DNA from: Gammaproteobacteria bacterium
GTDB taxonomy: Bacteria; Pseudomonadota; Gammaproteobacteria; Burkholderiales; Rhodocyclaceae
DNA length: 64,000 nucleotides
Assembly (NCBI GenBank): GCA_029289235.1
Contig: JARFTZ010000046.1
Location: 62,001 to 126,000 of the forward strand
Reading direction: 5' to 3'
Of this stretch, positions 41,987 through 51,178 are shown in pieces (positions within the stretch are counted from its first letter, which is position 1; each line of letters starts with the position of its first letter). Below the pieces are notes generated by a model. The model saw nothing but the letters and a program-made list of their open reading frames with translations. It ran no database searches and was not told where the DNA came from. The position numbers and the translations under genes were made by a program.

Positions 41987-44212
41987 TCATCTTGCCACTC
42001 CCCGCACCCCGTTTTTCTCCGCCAACACGATCGCCGCCTTCAGGTCCGCCACGACGTGCCCCCAGCCCGGCAGGTGCCGATGCGCCGACATCAACAGCCA
42101 TCCGCCCAGCAGCACTGCCCCGACGCACCCGGCGAGCACCACGCCGTACGCCATGCCGACACCGAACTCGCCGATGCCTATACGATCGATCATGAAGGTC
42201 GTAGCCACCTGATTCTCCGCCGACGATAACAGGAGAACCGACCCGAGTGTCGTCATCGAGCGAATGAAGCCGTAAGCGACGCAGACGACGAAAACCGGAC
42301 GCAGGGTCGGTGTCGCCACGCGCAGAAAGGTCGTGACCGAGCCGGCCCCGAGCAAGCCGGACATTTCGAGTTGCGACGGATCCAGGCGGCTCATGGCGAT
42401 GTCGCCAAAACGCAGGCAAATCGCCAGGTTACGGATCAGGATGGCCAGCACGATCATCAGCCAGGCACCCGGATCGGAGAGCCCGAGACTGCCGAAGGCC
42501 AGCATGAAGCCGGCTCCGATCACCACACTCGGGACCGAGAAGAAATACGAGGAAAGATTCCCGACGAAGCGGGCAGAAGGCTTGCCGACGCGCTGGAGAG
42601 TCCAGATCATGACAAGACCCACCACGCCCCCCACCGGCGCCACCAACAGCGCGCACCAAAGACTGGCCAACAGGGAATCCCACGCCGAGCCGGTCAGTTC
42701 GAGGCCGCCCGCCGCCAGCGAGAAGCCGAATCCCCGCGAGAAGTTGTCGAGAGTCAACGGCGCGAACACCTTCCCTCCCTCGGAAAAGGCACCAATCCCA
42801 ATCGCCGCGTAGACGCCGGTCAACAACAGCGTCGTCACCACGAGCACGGTACCGGACGACCACGACAACACCGGCGGCAAATCGCATTGCCCGGGCTCGC
42901 CAGATGAGGTTGCCGTTTCCGGAAGCGCCGGCCGGCCCGCCACGTAGTCCTTCAACGCAGTCATCGCCAGGGCGATGGCCACCAACAGCAGTGCCGGGAC
43001 CCCGGTCATCGCATTGGCGGCCAGTTCGCTGCTGCTGCTGTAGAAAAGCTCGGAGGGAAGCACCCGCAGCTTGCCGCCGATAACCAGCGGATTGCCGACG
43101 TCGGACAGCGATTCCACGAAAATCACAAGCATGGCCACGGCGAGAGGATCGCGCAGCACCGGGAACACGACAGTACGCAGGACATCCGCACTCGACGCGC
43201 CGAGGTACTTTGCCGCGTCGATTTGCGCACGACCGAGAGAATCCAGCGCGTGCAGCGCCATGAAATAGGCCAGCGGGAAGAAGACGAGAACCTGCGCCAT
43301 CGCCACGCCATACGCACCGAAGAACCAGCGCGTGCTCGTCACGCCGAAGAGCGCTTCGAGCACCGAACTGACCAGCCCGGCCTTGCCGAACAGTTGCGCC
43401 AGTCCGAATCCGACCAGAAACGGCGGCGTGATCATCGGCAGGCAGGCCAGCACCGCGACGGAACGCCGCACCGACACCCCGGCGCGATGGACGAAGAGCG
43501 CCAGGGTCACGCCGAGAACGCCCGCGAGCGTTGCGACGAGCGTTCCGAGAACGATGGAATTGACGGCCGATCCACACGCCCCGTCGCCGCCAAGACAGCC
43601 GAGACTCCAGTAACGTACGCTGGTCAGGCTCTCCAGGCCGGTAAACAATCCGCTCCACCCGCTCCCGCTGCGATTCCAGACGAGGCTCCAGGCACAGGCG
43701 ATCGGCACCGCGACGAGAACGACGAGGAAAGCGATCCATCCGCTTGCGACCAACGCAAACCCCGTGTCGGTCCTGAACGCGTCAGCATACCGCTGATGCC
43801 CGCCCCTGCGATTCATGGCAAGAAACAGGACGAACACCGCGAGGAAGAAAAGGAGGGAAGGCACGCCATGCACCGCCATGCTCATGGCTGCGGCGCTTTG
43901 CATCGCCGGAATTGCGGCGAAGAACAACGCCGCTGCCCCGAACAGCCAGAAAACCGCCGCGAACCGATGCCAGACGAGCCGGTCCGCGCCGCGCCAGCGC
44001 GGCAATGTCGACATGGCCGCCACGAGCAAACCGATGACCAGAGCAACCTCACCCAGGCTGCCCAAGGCGCGAAACATGGCCTGGACCTCCGGAGTAACGT
44101 CGAAGACCGCCTGATGCAATCCGGCAACGGCATGCGCCGGAAGCGAAACGGCAAACCACCCGGCCAGAATGCCCAGGAGCCGGAAGGAGACCAGAAGCCA
44201 ATGCCTGACCAT
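41987..44212 (-). CDS. ABC importer fused permease (Fbp/Afu-type)
   Basis: A 741-residue inner-membrane protein containing two permease domains in one chain, the FbpB/AfuB design. EAA-type loops are AAKYLGASSADVLRTVVFPV in the first half and EMSGLLGAGSVTTFLRVATP in the second. Extra N-terminal helices (first about 170 residues, VALVIGLLVAAMSTLP and FFLAVFVLFLAMNR) precede the first domain. Start ATG 44212 has GAGG nine bases upstream; an ATG at 44242 overlaps the preceding gene. Substrate is set by the linked binding protein. Confidence 0.88.
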   Translation of the reverse strand: MVRHWLLVSFRLLGILAGWFAVSLPAHAVAGLHQAVFDVTPEVQAMFRALGSLGEVALVIGLLVAAMSTLPRWRGADRLVWHRFAAVFWLFGAAALFFAAIPAMQSAAAMSMAVHGVPSLLFFLAVFVLFLAMNRRGGHQRYADAFRTDTGFALVASGWIAFLVVLVAVPIACAWSLVWNRSGSGWSGLFTGLESLTSVRYWSLGCLGGDGACGSAVNSIVLGTLVATLAGVLGVTLALFVHRAGVSVRRSVAVLACLPMITPPFLVGFGLAQLFGKAGLVSSVLEALFGVTSTRWFFGAYGVAMAQVLVFFPLAYFMALHALDSLGRAQIDAAKYLGASSADVLRTVVFPVLRDPLAVAMLVIFVESLSDVGNPLVIGGKLRVLPSELFYSSSSELAANAMTGVPALLLVAIALAMTALKDYVAGRPALPETATSSGEPGQCDLPPVLSWSSGTVLVVTTLLLTGVYAAIGIGAFSEGGKVFAPLTLDNFSRGFGFSLAAGGLELTGSAWDSLLASLWCALLVAPVGGVVGLVMIWTLQRVGKPSARFVGNLSSYFFSVPSVVIGAGFMLAFGSLGLSDPGAWLMIVLAILIRNLAICLRFGDIAMSRLDPSQLEMSGLLGAGSVTTFLRVATPTLRPVFVVCVAYGFIRSMTTLGSVLLLSSAENQVATTFMIDRIGIGEFGVGMAYGVVLAGCVGAVLLGGWLLMSAHRHLPGWGHVVADLKAAIVLAEKNGVRGVAR

Positions 44213-44222
44213 GACTGATGCC

Positions 44223-45284
44223 TCACTCGTTGCCGGGTGCATTCACTTCGTTGACCCAGCGGGTCAGCAACCGCTTTCTTACCTCGGACGAGCCGAAGCG
44301 GCGGTGATCGTACTCGATGATTCCCGCCAGATCAGCTGTCGGCAGCCCCGCGACGGCGGCGACCCGCGCGTTGGACGACCACTGGAAGGCGCTCGCTTGC
44401 CGGGCCAGCGTCTGGGCATCGGGACTCAGCGCCCATTCGTAGAACTCGCGGGCCTCGACCGGATTGGCGCTGCCCGCGACCAGGGAGAGCGATCCGATCT
44501 CCGCCGGAGCCCCCTCGCACGGCAGGGTAAACTCCAACCGGGCACCACGCTCCTGTGCGGTGATCGCGTCGTGCATGAACCCGATCGCCACGCTGGCCTC
44601 ACCGCGCACGACGTTCTCGATGCTTCCCCGCCCGCCATGCGTGTACTGCGCGACGTTGCGATGCAGCTTCTTCATGTAGGCGAAGGCGCCGTCTTCACCG
44701 AGCAGTTGGGTCAGTGCGGAGAGGATCAGGTAGCCGGTTCCGGACGATGTCGGATTGCCCATCATGACCTGGCGTTCGAATTCCGGGCGGACGAGATCCG
44801 ACCAACAGCGCGGCGGCTCGACGCCAAGGCGGCGAATCTGCTCCGGGTTGTAGGCGATGCCAAGCGCTCCCGAGTACAACCCGACGGTCCGGAATCCGCC
44901 GCGCTTTGCCTGGGCCTGTGCCCAGGGCTGCAGGTCGTCGAACTGGCGCGAGCGATATTCTTCGGTCAGCCGCTGCTCTGCCGCCTGCAGATGCGGATCG
45001 CCGGTGCCGCCGAACCAGACGTCGGTGCGCGGATTCTTGCGCTCCGACATCAGTAAGGCCAGCGCCTCGATGCTGCTGCGATGGATCACCGCCATGCGGA
45101 CACCCGTGGCCTGCTGGTACGTCTTCCTGACGAGCTCGCACCACTCGATCTGCACCGAACAGACCACGTTGAGCCGTCGCGTCTGCGCACTGACCGGGCC
45201 AATTCCGGACAGCCACGCAAAAAACACGGCAGAAACCAGAAGAAAGGTTCGCTTTCCGTGCATGGCGAAGGGCGTCAGGCGCAT
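44223..45284 (-). CDS. ABC importer binding protein, AfuA-like
   Basis: A 353-residue exported solute-binding protein. The N terminus holds a signal peptide (LLVSAVFFAWLSGIGPVSAQ). The mature protein opens LNVVCSVQIEWCELVRKTYQ. It has TDVWFGGTGDPHLQAA, AIGFMHDAITAQ and PCEGAPAEIGSLSLVAGSAN, which resemble AfuA, a sugar-phosphate binder, more than FbpA. The consecutive Tyr pair that binds iron in FbpA is not present. The ATG at 45284 overlaps the preceding phosphatase gene; ATG 45263 is possible. Iron transport is the usual automatic name but is not supported here. Confidence 0.85.
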   Translation of the reverse strand: MRLTPFAMHGKRTFLLVSAVFFAWLSGIGPVSAQTRRLNVVCSVQIEWCELVRKTYQQATGVRMAVIHRSSIEALALLMSERKNPRTDVWFGGTGDPHLQAAEQRLTEEYRSRQFDDLQPWAQAQAKRGGFRTVGLYSGALGIAYNPEQIRRLGVEPPRCWSDLVRPEFERQVMMGNPTSSGTGYLILSALTQLLGEDGAFAYMKKLHRNVAQYTHGGRGSIENVVRGEASVAIGFMHDAITAQERGARLEFTLPCEGAPAEIGSLSLVAGSANPVEAREFYEWALSPDAQTLARQASAFQWSSNARVAAVAGLPTADLAGIIEYDHRRFGSSEVRKRLLTRWVNEVNAPGNE

Positions 45285-46093
45285 TCGGCGCCGAGTATCC
45301 GGATCAGATCGGCGATGGCGCTGCGTGAATGGCAGGCCGTGATGATCTTCGCGTGCTGCTTGACCTCGCCGAGCGCACTCTCGGGTGCCGCGGGGATGTC
45401 GGACTCCTGCAGCATCTCGATGTCGTTGTTGTAGTCGCCGATCGCCACCACCCGCCTCGGTGCCGGATCAAGAAGCTTCTTCAGGTGAGCCAGCGCCGTT
45501 CCCTTGTTCACGCCCTGCGCGGTCACCTCGAAGTAGCGCGGCCCCGAGCGCATGCTGTGTGCTACGCCGCGCAACGGATCGTTCTTGAACAGCACCTCGA
45601 TTCCGTCAAGATGCTCCGGAACGTCGCTGCAGAACAGCACCTTCAGCCAGTCGTCGGTGATCGCCGCGGCAGGCTTGTCCTCGAAGCTCTGCTGTTCACG
45701 AACCGCAATCGCATCCGGCTGCCCGTCGGGATTGACCTGGCAGAACGGCCCGCCGGCATAGACCTGGACATTGACCAGACGGAAACGATCGATCACGCGG
45801 CACACGAACGCCTCCGCCAGCGAACGCGGCAGCGGTGCCTTGTAAATGAACGAGGCGCTCTCCCAGTCGTAGATCGCCGCGCCGTTGTACAGGATCCACG
45901 GCGACGACAACGGGATCCCTGTGGTATATGGCCGCACGTTGAGTTCGGTACGTCCGGTCGCTCCGAGAAAACGCCCTCCCTCGGCAACGAACTCGCGAAT
46001 GGCCGCGACGTTCTCGTCCGATACGCTGTGATCACGCCCGATCAGCGTTCCATCGAGATCCGAAACGAGAAGGTAGCCATCAAACTTGCCCAT
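45275..46093 (-). CDS. HAD-IIB (Cof-like) sugar-phosphatase-like protein
   Basis: A 272-residue HAD phosphatase of subfamily IIB. Motif I is LLVSDLDGTLIGRDHSVSDE, motif II LGATGRTE, and motifs III/IV GVNKGTALAHLKKLL and VVAIGDYNNDIEMLQESDIP. Cof-type enzymes dephosphorylate sugar phosphates and small organophosphates. Its position between two complete importers, 19 bases after one permease and overlapping the next binding protein, suggests it acts on the imported substrate. No signal peptide, so it is cytoplasmic. Confidence 0.88.
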   Translation of the reverse strand: MGKFDGYLLVSDLDGTLIGRDHSVSDENVAAIREFVAEGGRFLGATGRTELNVRPYTTGIPLSSPWILYNGAAIYDWESASFIYKAPLPRSLAEAFVCRVIDRFRLVNVQVYAGGPFCQVNPDGQPDAIAVREQQSFEDKPAAAITDDWLKVLFCSDVPEHLDGIEVLFKNDPLRGVAHSMRSGPRYFEVTAQGVNKGTALAHLKKLLDPAPRRVVAIGDYNNDIEMLQESDIPAAPESALGEVKQHAKIITACHSRSAIADLIRILGAECA

Positions 46094-46112
46094 TTTTTCT
46101 CCGAAAATCCGT

Positions 46113-47777
46113 CTACAGCGCCAGTTCCTTGCCGCCGGTCAGTTTGAAGAAGATCATCAGCGAAACGATGGTCGTCAAGGTGAGGATCGACGACAACGCC
46201 GCAGCCGTGCCATAGCTTGCCCGGATGACCTCGGTGTAGATCGACACCGACATCGTCCGCGTTCCCCCCGTATACAGGATCACCGATGCGGAAAGTTCGT
46301 TGATCACCGTGATCCAGCTCAGGATCGCGCCGGCCATCACCCCCGGAAGCATCATTATGGCCGTGACCTTGAAGAAGGTCTTCATCGGCGAGCAGCCGAG
46401 ACTGATCGATGCTTCCTCCACGCTCGGGCTGATCTGGTACAGGATCGCCGCGCTGGACCGCAGGGTATACGGCAGGCGCCGGACCACGAAGGCCAGGATG
46501 ATGATCATCGCCGTGCCGCTCAATACGATCGGCGGCTTGTTGAAGGCGAGCAGCAGCGTGATGCCGAGCACCGAACCGGGAATGATGTACGGGAACATGG
46601 TGAAGGTGTCGATCAGCGAGGTGATCAGGTTCCGCCGCCGTGTCGCAAGATAGGCGATGAACATGCCGAGCAGGACGATGATGACGATGGCCGCCAGCCC
46701 GTACACATAGGTGTTGGTGATCGCCGTGCCCAGCTTGTCGAAAATGATGCGATAGCTGTCGAGCGAATAGCCGGACGTAAACACAACGCCGTTGACCTTC
46801 ATGAACGAGGTGTAGATCACCGTGAGCTGCGGGATGATCGACAGGAACACCAGCAGGTAAATGAAGAGGTGCGCGAACGCGCTGGGCACCGGCGCCAGCG
46901 TATTCGGCTTCATCGGGCGCAGCGCGCTCATGGTGAACGACTTCTTGTTTACGACGTACTTCTGGCCGAGAAAGATCAGGCAGGTCAGCACGACCATCAG
47001 CGCGGCGAGCGCGGCGGCGAAATTGGCCTCCCCGCCCATCTCGCTGACGAACTCGGAGTAGATGAGCACCGGCATGACCACGAAGCCTTCGCCGATCAGC
47101 ATTGGCGTGCCGAAATCGGCCAGCGCGTTCATGAACACCAGCAGACCGCCCGCCAGCACGGTGGGCGTCACCAGCGGCAGGATGATCGTGAACACTTTCT
47201 TGATCGGATCGCAGCCCAGGCTTTCCGCCGCTTCGCTGAGCGAGACGTCGATGCTCTTCAACGCGCCGGAGACGTACAGGTACACGAACGGGTAGAGCTT
47301 CAAGGTCAGCACCAGCAGGATGCCGGTGAATCCGTAGATCGTCGGCATCTTCAGGCCGAGGTATTCGGAGACGAAGGTGGTGATCACCCCGCTGCGGCCG
47401 CCGAGCAGAATCCATGAGTAGGCGCCGATGAACGGGGGCGACAGCATCGAGATGATGATCAGCACATCGACAAAGCGCTTGCCGCGAATCTGGAACGCAG
47501 ACGTCAGGTAGGCCATCGGCGCGCCGATGAGCACAGCCAGCACGGTGACGCAGGCGGTCACGCTCATGCTGTTGAGCAGCGCCCGGTAGTAGTAGCGCTT
47601 CTTGAAGAACTGGGCGTAATGCGCTAGCGTGAAGCCGCCGGTCTCGGGATCGACAAAGCTGCTGGCGAACAGCGAGAACAGCGGATAGACAAGAAAGACG
47701 AGGAACAGCGCGGCGATGCCCAGCGTGGTCCAGAACCAGAAATCGCGTGGCGACGACGAAAGCCTGGCGATCTTCAT
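46113..47777 (-). CDS. ABC importer fused permease (Fbp/Afu-type), second system
   Basis: A 554-residue permease of the FbpB type with two six-helix domains. EAA loops are AAESLGCDPIKKVFTIILPL and ASISLGCSPMKTFFKVTAIM, each meeting one ATPase subunit. Typical helices include FWTTLGIAALFLVFLVYPLF at the N terminus. It overlaps the ATPase gene upstream by four bases (ATGA). Shorter than the other fused permease because it lacks the extra N-terminal helices. Confidence 0.9.
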   Translation of the reverse strand: MKIARLSSSPRDFWFWTTLGIAALFLVFLVYPLFSLFASSFVDPETGGFTLAHYAQFFKKRYYYRALLNSMSVTACVTVLAVLIGAPMAYLTSAFQIRGKRFVDVLIIISMLSPPFIGAYSWILLGGRSGVITTFVSEYLGLKMPTIYGFTGILLVLTLKLYPFVYLYVSGALKSIDVSLSEAAESLGCDPIKKVFTIILPLVTPTVLAGGLLVFMNALADFGTPMLIGEGFVVMPVLIYSEFVSEMGGEANFAAALAALMVVLTCLIFLGQKYVVNKKSFTMSALRPMKPNTLAPVPSAFAHLFIYLLVFLSIIPQLTVIYTSFMKVNGVVFTSGYSLDSYRIIFDKLGTAITNTYVYGLAAIVIIVLLGMFIAYLATRRRNLITSLIDTFTMFPYIIPGSVLGITLLLAFNKPPIVLSGTAMIIILAFVVRRLPYTLRSSAAILYQISPSVEEASISLGCSPMKTFFKVTAIMMLPGVMAGAILSWITVINELSASVILYTGGTRTMSVSIYTEVIRASYGTAAALSSILTLTTIVSLMIFFKLTGGKELAL

Positions 47778-48877
47778 GACGCCACTCCCCGCATCATGCT
47801 CCTGCCGTCCGCCGAAAAAACGTTGATCTTTTCCGGATTCACGCCGAGGTGGATGGTTTCACCGGGTTCGAACACCTTCTTCGCCGTACCGACGTCCTGC
47901 GAGAATTCGATCGCCGCCTGGTCGGGCAGCAGCGAGGCGTCGGTAAACGCCAGTTCGTAATTCACGTAGCGGCCGAGGAACGTCGTTTTCACGACGCGCG
48001 CAGGCAGTCCCTCGCCCGGTGCCGACAGGTGGAACTCCTCCGGCCGCACCCCTGCCACGACAGCTCCCCCCTGCGCGTCGGCCCGGACGTGATCGCCCAT
48101 ATTGCAGGCGTATCCCGGGGCGAAGCGCAACGCCCCGCCGGAGAGCGTCGCATTGAACAGGTTGGAATGCCCGATGAAGGTCGCCACGAAAGTATTGGCC
48201 GGCCGCGCGTAGATCGCCTGCGGCGCCCCGATCTGCTGGATCACGCCCTCGCGCATCACCGCGATGCGGTCCGAAATGCACAGCGCCTCTTCCTGGTCGT
48301 GCGTCACGTAGACCGTGGTGATCCCCACCTTTTTCTGGATGTCGCGGATCGCGCCGCGCATCTCCACACGGAGCTTGGCGTCGAGGTTCGAGAGCGGCTC
48401 GTCCATCAGCAACACGCTCGGGTGAACGACGATCGCCCGCGCCAGCGCCACGCGCTGCTGCTGTCCGCCCGACAAGCGCTCGGGCAGGCGGTCCTGGTAC
48501 TCCTCGATGCGAACGGTCTTCAGGATGTCATCGACCCGGGTGGCAATCTCGGTCTTGGCGATGTCGCGGAACTGCAGGCCGTACTCGACATTCTTTCTCA
48601 CCGTCAGATGCGGGAAGATCGCATAGTTCTGAAACACCATGCCGATATTGCGCTTGTGCGCCGGGATGGCATTGATCACCTGGTCGCCGAAACGGATCGT
48701 CCCGCCCTCGATGCTGTTGAACCCGGCGATCATGCGCAGCAGGGTCGTCTTGCCGCAACCGGAGGGCCCCAGCAGCGTGAAGAACTCCCCGTTATCGATA
48801 TCGACCGAGAGGTCCGGAATGATCGTCACCGGACCATACTGCTTGACCACATTGGCTACATGGATTGAAACGCTCAC
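47774..48877 (-). CDS. ABC importer ATPase (Fbp/Afu-type), second system
   Basis: A 367-residue ATPase. Walker A is GPSGCGKTTLLRMIAG, signature LSGGQQQRVALARAI, and Walker B LLMDEPLSNLDAKLR with the catalytic Glu intact, unlike the second ATPase of the block. A C-terminal TOBE domain follows from about residue 240. The start is GTG at 48877 with AGGGGTC six bases upstream, giving MSVSIHVANVVKQYG; a longer frame to 48985 would read through two hairpins and is rejected. It serves the permease and binding protein on either side. Confidence 0.9.
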   Translation of the reverse strand: MSVSIHVANVVKQYGPVTIIPDLSVDIDNGEFFTLLGPSGCGKTTLLRMIAGFNSIEGGTIRFGDQVINAIPAHKRNIGMVFQNYAIFPHLTVRKNVEYGLQFRDIAKTEIATRVDDILKTVRIEEYQDRLPERLSGGQQQRVALARAIVVHPSVLLMDEPLSNLDAKLRVEMRGAIRDIQKKVGITTVYVTHDQEEALCISDRIAVMREGVIQQIGAPQAIYARPANTFVATFIGHSNLFNATLSGGALRFAPGYACNMGDHVRADAQGGAVVAGVRPEEFHLSAPGEGLPARVVKTTFLGRYVNYELAFTDASLLPDQAAIEFSQDVGTAKKVFEPGETIHLGVNPEKINVFSADGRSMMRGVAS

Positions 48878-48945
48878 GGATTGACCCCTGTCGACTGGCC
48901 ACGGCGCATCGCGCGGCTCTTCTGCTGATTCGGAAGAAACGATTC

Positions 48946-48998
48946 CCGGGCCCCTGTGCCCGGAAAATGCAATGTGGCCGAGCACATGGCCCGGCCAC
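48946..48998 (-). terminator. Two hairpins between binding-protein and ATPase genes
   Basis: In the 129-base gap CCGGGC/GCCCGG (48946-48963) and GTGGCCG/CGGCCAC (48974-48998) form two stems without T runs. Such structures behind the binding-protein gene usually stabilise its mRNA or attenuate the downstream genes, giving an excess of binding protein. Confidence 0.5.
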
Positions 48999-49006
48999 TG
49001 GCTGTG

Positions 49007-50011
49007 TTACAGGCTGGTGTAGATATCCTTGAATTTTTCCAGCCACTGACGCTTGCTCTTGTTGACCACCTCGGTGTTGTCCTTGATCAACTTGATCTGG
49101 GGCAGAGGCATCAGGCCTTCTCCAGGCGGCACGTCCTTGCGCACCGAGCGGCGATTGAGTTGCGCCGCGATCATCGTCTGCGTCTCCTTGCTGGAAACGA
49201 AATCGACGAACTTCTTGGCGTTTTCGAGGTTCTTCGCGCCCTTGACGATCGCCGTTCCGTCGGCCTTGGAAATGACGCCCTCGTTCATATACACGATCTT
49301 CACCGGCGCCTTCGACTTCACATAGGTCGCGGCACCTTCCTCGAAGGTCAGGCCCACCGTGTATTCACCATCGGCAACACCCTTGTAAACCGCAGAGGAA
49401 CCCGAGAGCAGCTTGCCATCGAGATTCTTGGCCAGTTCCTGCACAAAGGCCCAGCCTTTCTCCGGATCCCCCTTGCCCATCGCATAAAGCATGTTGACCA
49501 CGTGCTCGAACGACGAGGATGACTTTGACGGATCGGCGAAGGCGATCTTGCCCTTCAGCGCCGGGTTGAGCAGATCCTGATAGCCCTCGACCTTGATGTT
49601 GCCGATCAGCTTGGTGTTGACCATCAGCACGCTGGGAACCAGCGTGAAACCGGTGATCTTGCCGTCCGGGTCCTTGGCCTCGTCAACGAAGGAAGCCGCC
49701 TCGGGCGACTGATACGATTCAAAAAACTTTTTCGACGGTTCGAGCACCGACAGGGTCCCGCCCCACATGACATCGGTAAGCGGATTGGCCGCCTCGGCCT
49801 CGACGCGCTTCAGCAACTCGCCCGTTCCCGCGGCAACCACTTCGGTCTGGATACCGGTGACGGCTTCAAATTTCTTGACGATCGGCTCGATGAAGACCAG
49901 CGGATGCGGACAATAGACCACCAGTTTCTTGGAAGCCGTTTGCGCTTGCGACACGCCCGCAAAGCCTGCTGCAACCAATACGGCACACAACGTCCTGACG
50001 ACTTTTTTCAT
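49007..50011 (-). CDS. ABC importer binding protein (Fbp/Afu-type), second system
   Basis: A 334-residue exported binding protein with signal peptide MKKVVRTLCAVLVAAGFAGV...SQAQ. The mature part opens KKLVVYCPHPLVFIEPIVKK and has TDVMWGGTLSVLEPSKKFFE, FADPSKSSSSFEHVVNML and VGLTFEEGAATYVKSKAPVK. The region where FbpA has its iron-binding Tyr pair reads VYMNEGVISKADGTAIV, without adjacent tyrosines. It is the promoter-proximal gene of the eight-gene block. Substrate is unknown; an anionic organophosphate is a reasonable guess from the linked phosphatase. Confidence 0.88.
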   Translation of the reverse strand: MKKVVRTLCAVLVAAGFAGVSQAQTASKKLVVYCPHPLVFIEPIVKKFEAVTGIQTEVVAAGTGELLKRVEAEAANPLTDVMWGGTLSVLEPSKKFFESYQSPEAASFVDEAKDPDGKITGFTLVPSVLMVNTKLIGNIKVEGYQDLLNPALKGKIAFADPSKSSSSFEHVVNMLYAMGKGDPEKGWAFVQELAKNLDGKLLSGSSAVYKGVADGEYTVGLTFEEGAATYVKSKAPVKIVYMNEGVISKADGTAIVKGAKNLENAKKFVDFVSSKETQTMIAAQLNRRSVRKDVPPGEGLMPLPQIKLIKDNTEVVNKSKRQWLEKFKDIYTSL

Positions 50012-50138
50012 GGATTCCCCTCCGGTAGTTTTTCAAGACAACAAAAGAACGTACTGGATGGTAGGAAGCCGAAACAGGGCTGTCCAATTACATATTCTGA
50101 TACCGACCATCAACCCGCCGGAACAGCTCAAGCCGCGA

Positions 50139-50651
50139 TCATTTCGCTTCCCTGGCGAGAAAATCGCGCTTGCCGATCTCCACGCCGTTTTCACGCAGGA
50201 TGTTGTACGCGGTCACCATGTGGAAATAGAAGTTCGGCAGTGCAAAGCCGACGAGGTAGTCCATGCCCTTGAACGCAAGGTCGTAGCTGCCAAGCGTGAA
50301 GGCGATGTCGCTCTCTTCGGTGCCGTCGATCTGATCGGGCGTGAACGACTCGACGAAGGCGATCGTCCGGGCGATGCGTGCCTTGAGATCCTCGATCGTC
50401 TGCTCGTTGTCCTCGTACTTCGGCACCTCGACGCCGGCCAGGCGGGCGACGCAGCCCTTGGCGTGGTCGGTGGCGATCTGCACCTGCCTGCTCAGCGGGA
50501 ACATGTCGGCGATCAGGCGCAGTCCGGGCAGGACGCCGGGGGCAATTTTCCGCGCCTCGGCATGTGCCAGCCCCTTGTCCAGAATCGCCGAGAGATTGCG
50601 CAGCATGCGCACGAAAACCGGAACGCTGGCTTGATACATCGAGATGGTCAT
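50139..50651 (-). CDS. DUF1993 family protein
   Basis: A 170-residue helical protein beginning MTISMYQASVPVFVRMLRNL. It has LPGLRLIADMFPLSRQVQIA, CVARLAGVEVP and DLAFKGMDYLVGFALPNFYF, the DUF1993 pattern, probably a DinB-like four-helix bundle. AGGAGG lies seven bases before ATG 50651; an in-frame ATG at 50690 precedes that site. Function is unknown. It lies upstream of the ABC block on the same strand, 127 bases away, and may have its own promoter. Confidence 0.85.
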   Translation of the reverse strand: MTISMYQASVPVFVRMLRNLSAILDKGLAHAEARKIAPGVLPGLRLIADMFPLSRQVQIATDHAKGCVARLAGVEVPKYEDNEQTIEDLKARIARTIAFVESFTPDQIDGTEESDIAFTLGSYDLAFKGMDYLVGFALPNFYFHMVTAYNILRENGVEIGKRDFLAREAK

Positions 50652-50759
50652 GATCTTCCTCCTGTCCAGGAATGATGAAAGCGAAGGCACTATAGGCCGA
50701 GCAAGACGAATCGGCCAGTGCTGGGACAGTAGAGGCGGCGACGCAACGAAGCGCGCGGA

Positions 50760-51155
50760 CTACCAGCGGAAAACGAATTCCCTCGCCCTTCCCGGCTGCA
50801 CCACGAAATCCTGCTGCTGCATCTGGTCGCCGTAGGTCACGGAAATCCGGTAATTGCCTTCCGGCAATTTCGCCAGCAGGTACGGCCCGGCGCTTTCGAC
50901 CTCGAGCACTTTCGTGCCGTTTGACTCGCTGACTACGACGCGAACGCCGGCCACATACGTCCCTGCCTTCTCGGCCAGCAGAACGCGCACGTTGAACCCG
51001 CTTCGGGCGGCATTTATTTCAGCCAGTTCATCCTCGCCAATGCCCCCGGTGACATAGATGATGCCCTTGTAATCTTGCCATGCGAGTACAGCCTCATCTG
51101 CCAGCGGCGACGAACAGAGAAGTGCCAGGCAAATGGCCGCGACCCTACGATGCAT
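50760..51155 (-). CDS. Exported protein with carboxypeptidase-regulatory-like beta fold
   Basis: A 131-residue exported protein with signal peptide MHRRVAAICLALLCSSPLA. The mature part (YKGIIYVTGGIGEDELAEIN, VRVVVSESNGTKVLEVESAG, LPEGNYRISVTYGDQMQQQD) has the strand pattern and the LPxGxYxIxVxY loop of small Ig-like carboxypeptidase-regulatory domains. ATG 51155 has AGGA six bases upstream. It follows hoxU by 23 bases on the same strand, so it may be co-transcribed with the hydrogenase, but hydrogenases of this type are cytoplasmic and the link may be accidental. Confidence 0.68.
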   Translation of the reverse strand: MHRRVAAICLALLCSSPLADEAVLAWQDYKGIIYVTGGIGEDELAEINAARSGFNVRVLLAEKAGTYVAGVRVVVSESNGTKVLEVESAGPYLLAKLPEGNYRISVTYGDQMQQQDFVVQPGRAREFVFRW

Positions 51156-51178
51156 GATGCGTCCTTTCATCCTCCAAT

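Noticed and set aside
44223-50011. Iron(III) transport as the role of the two importers
   Set aside because: The iron-binding Tyr pair is missing in both binding proteins, no Fur-like box was seen upstream of 50011, and a sugar-phosphatase-like gene is embedded.
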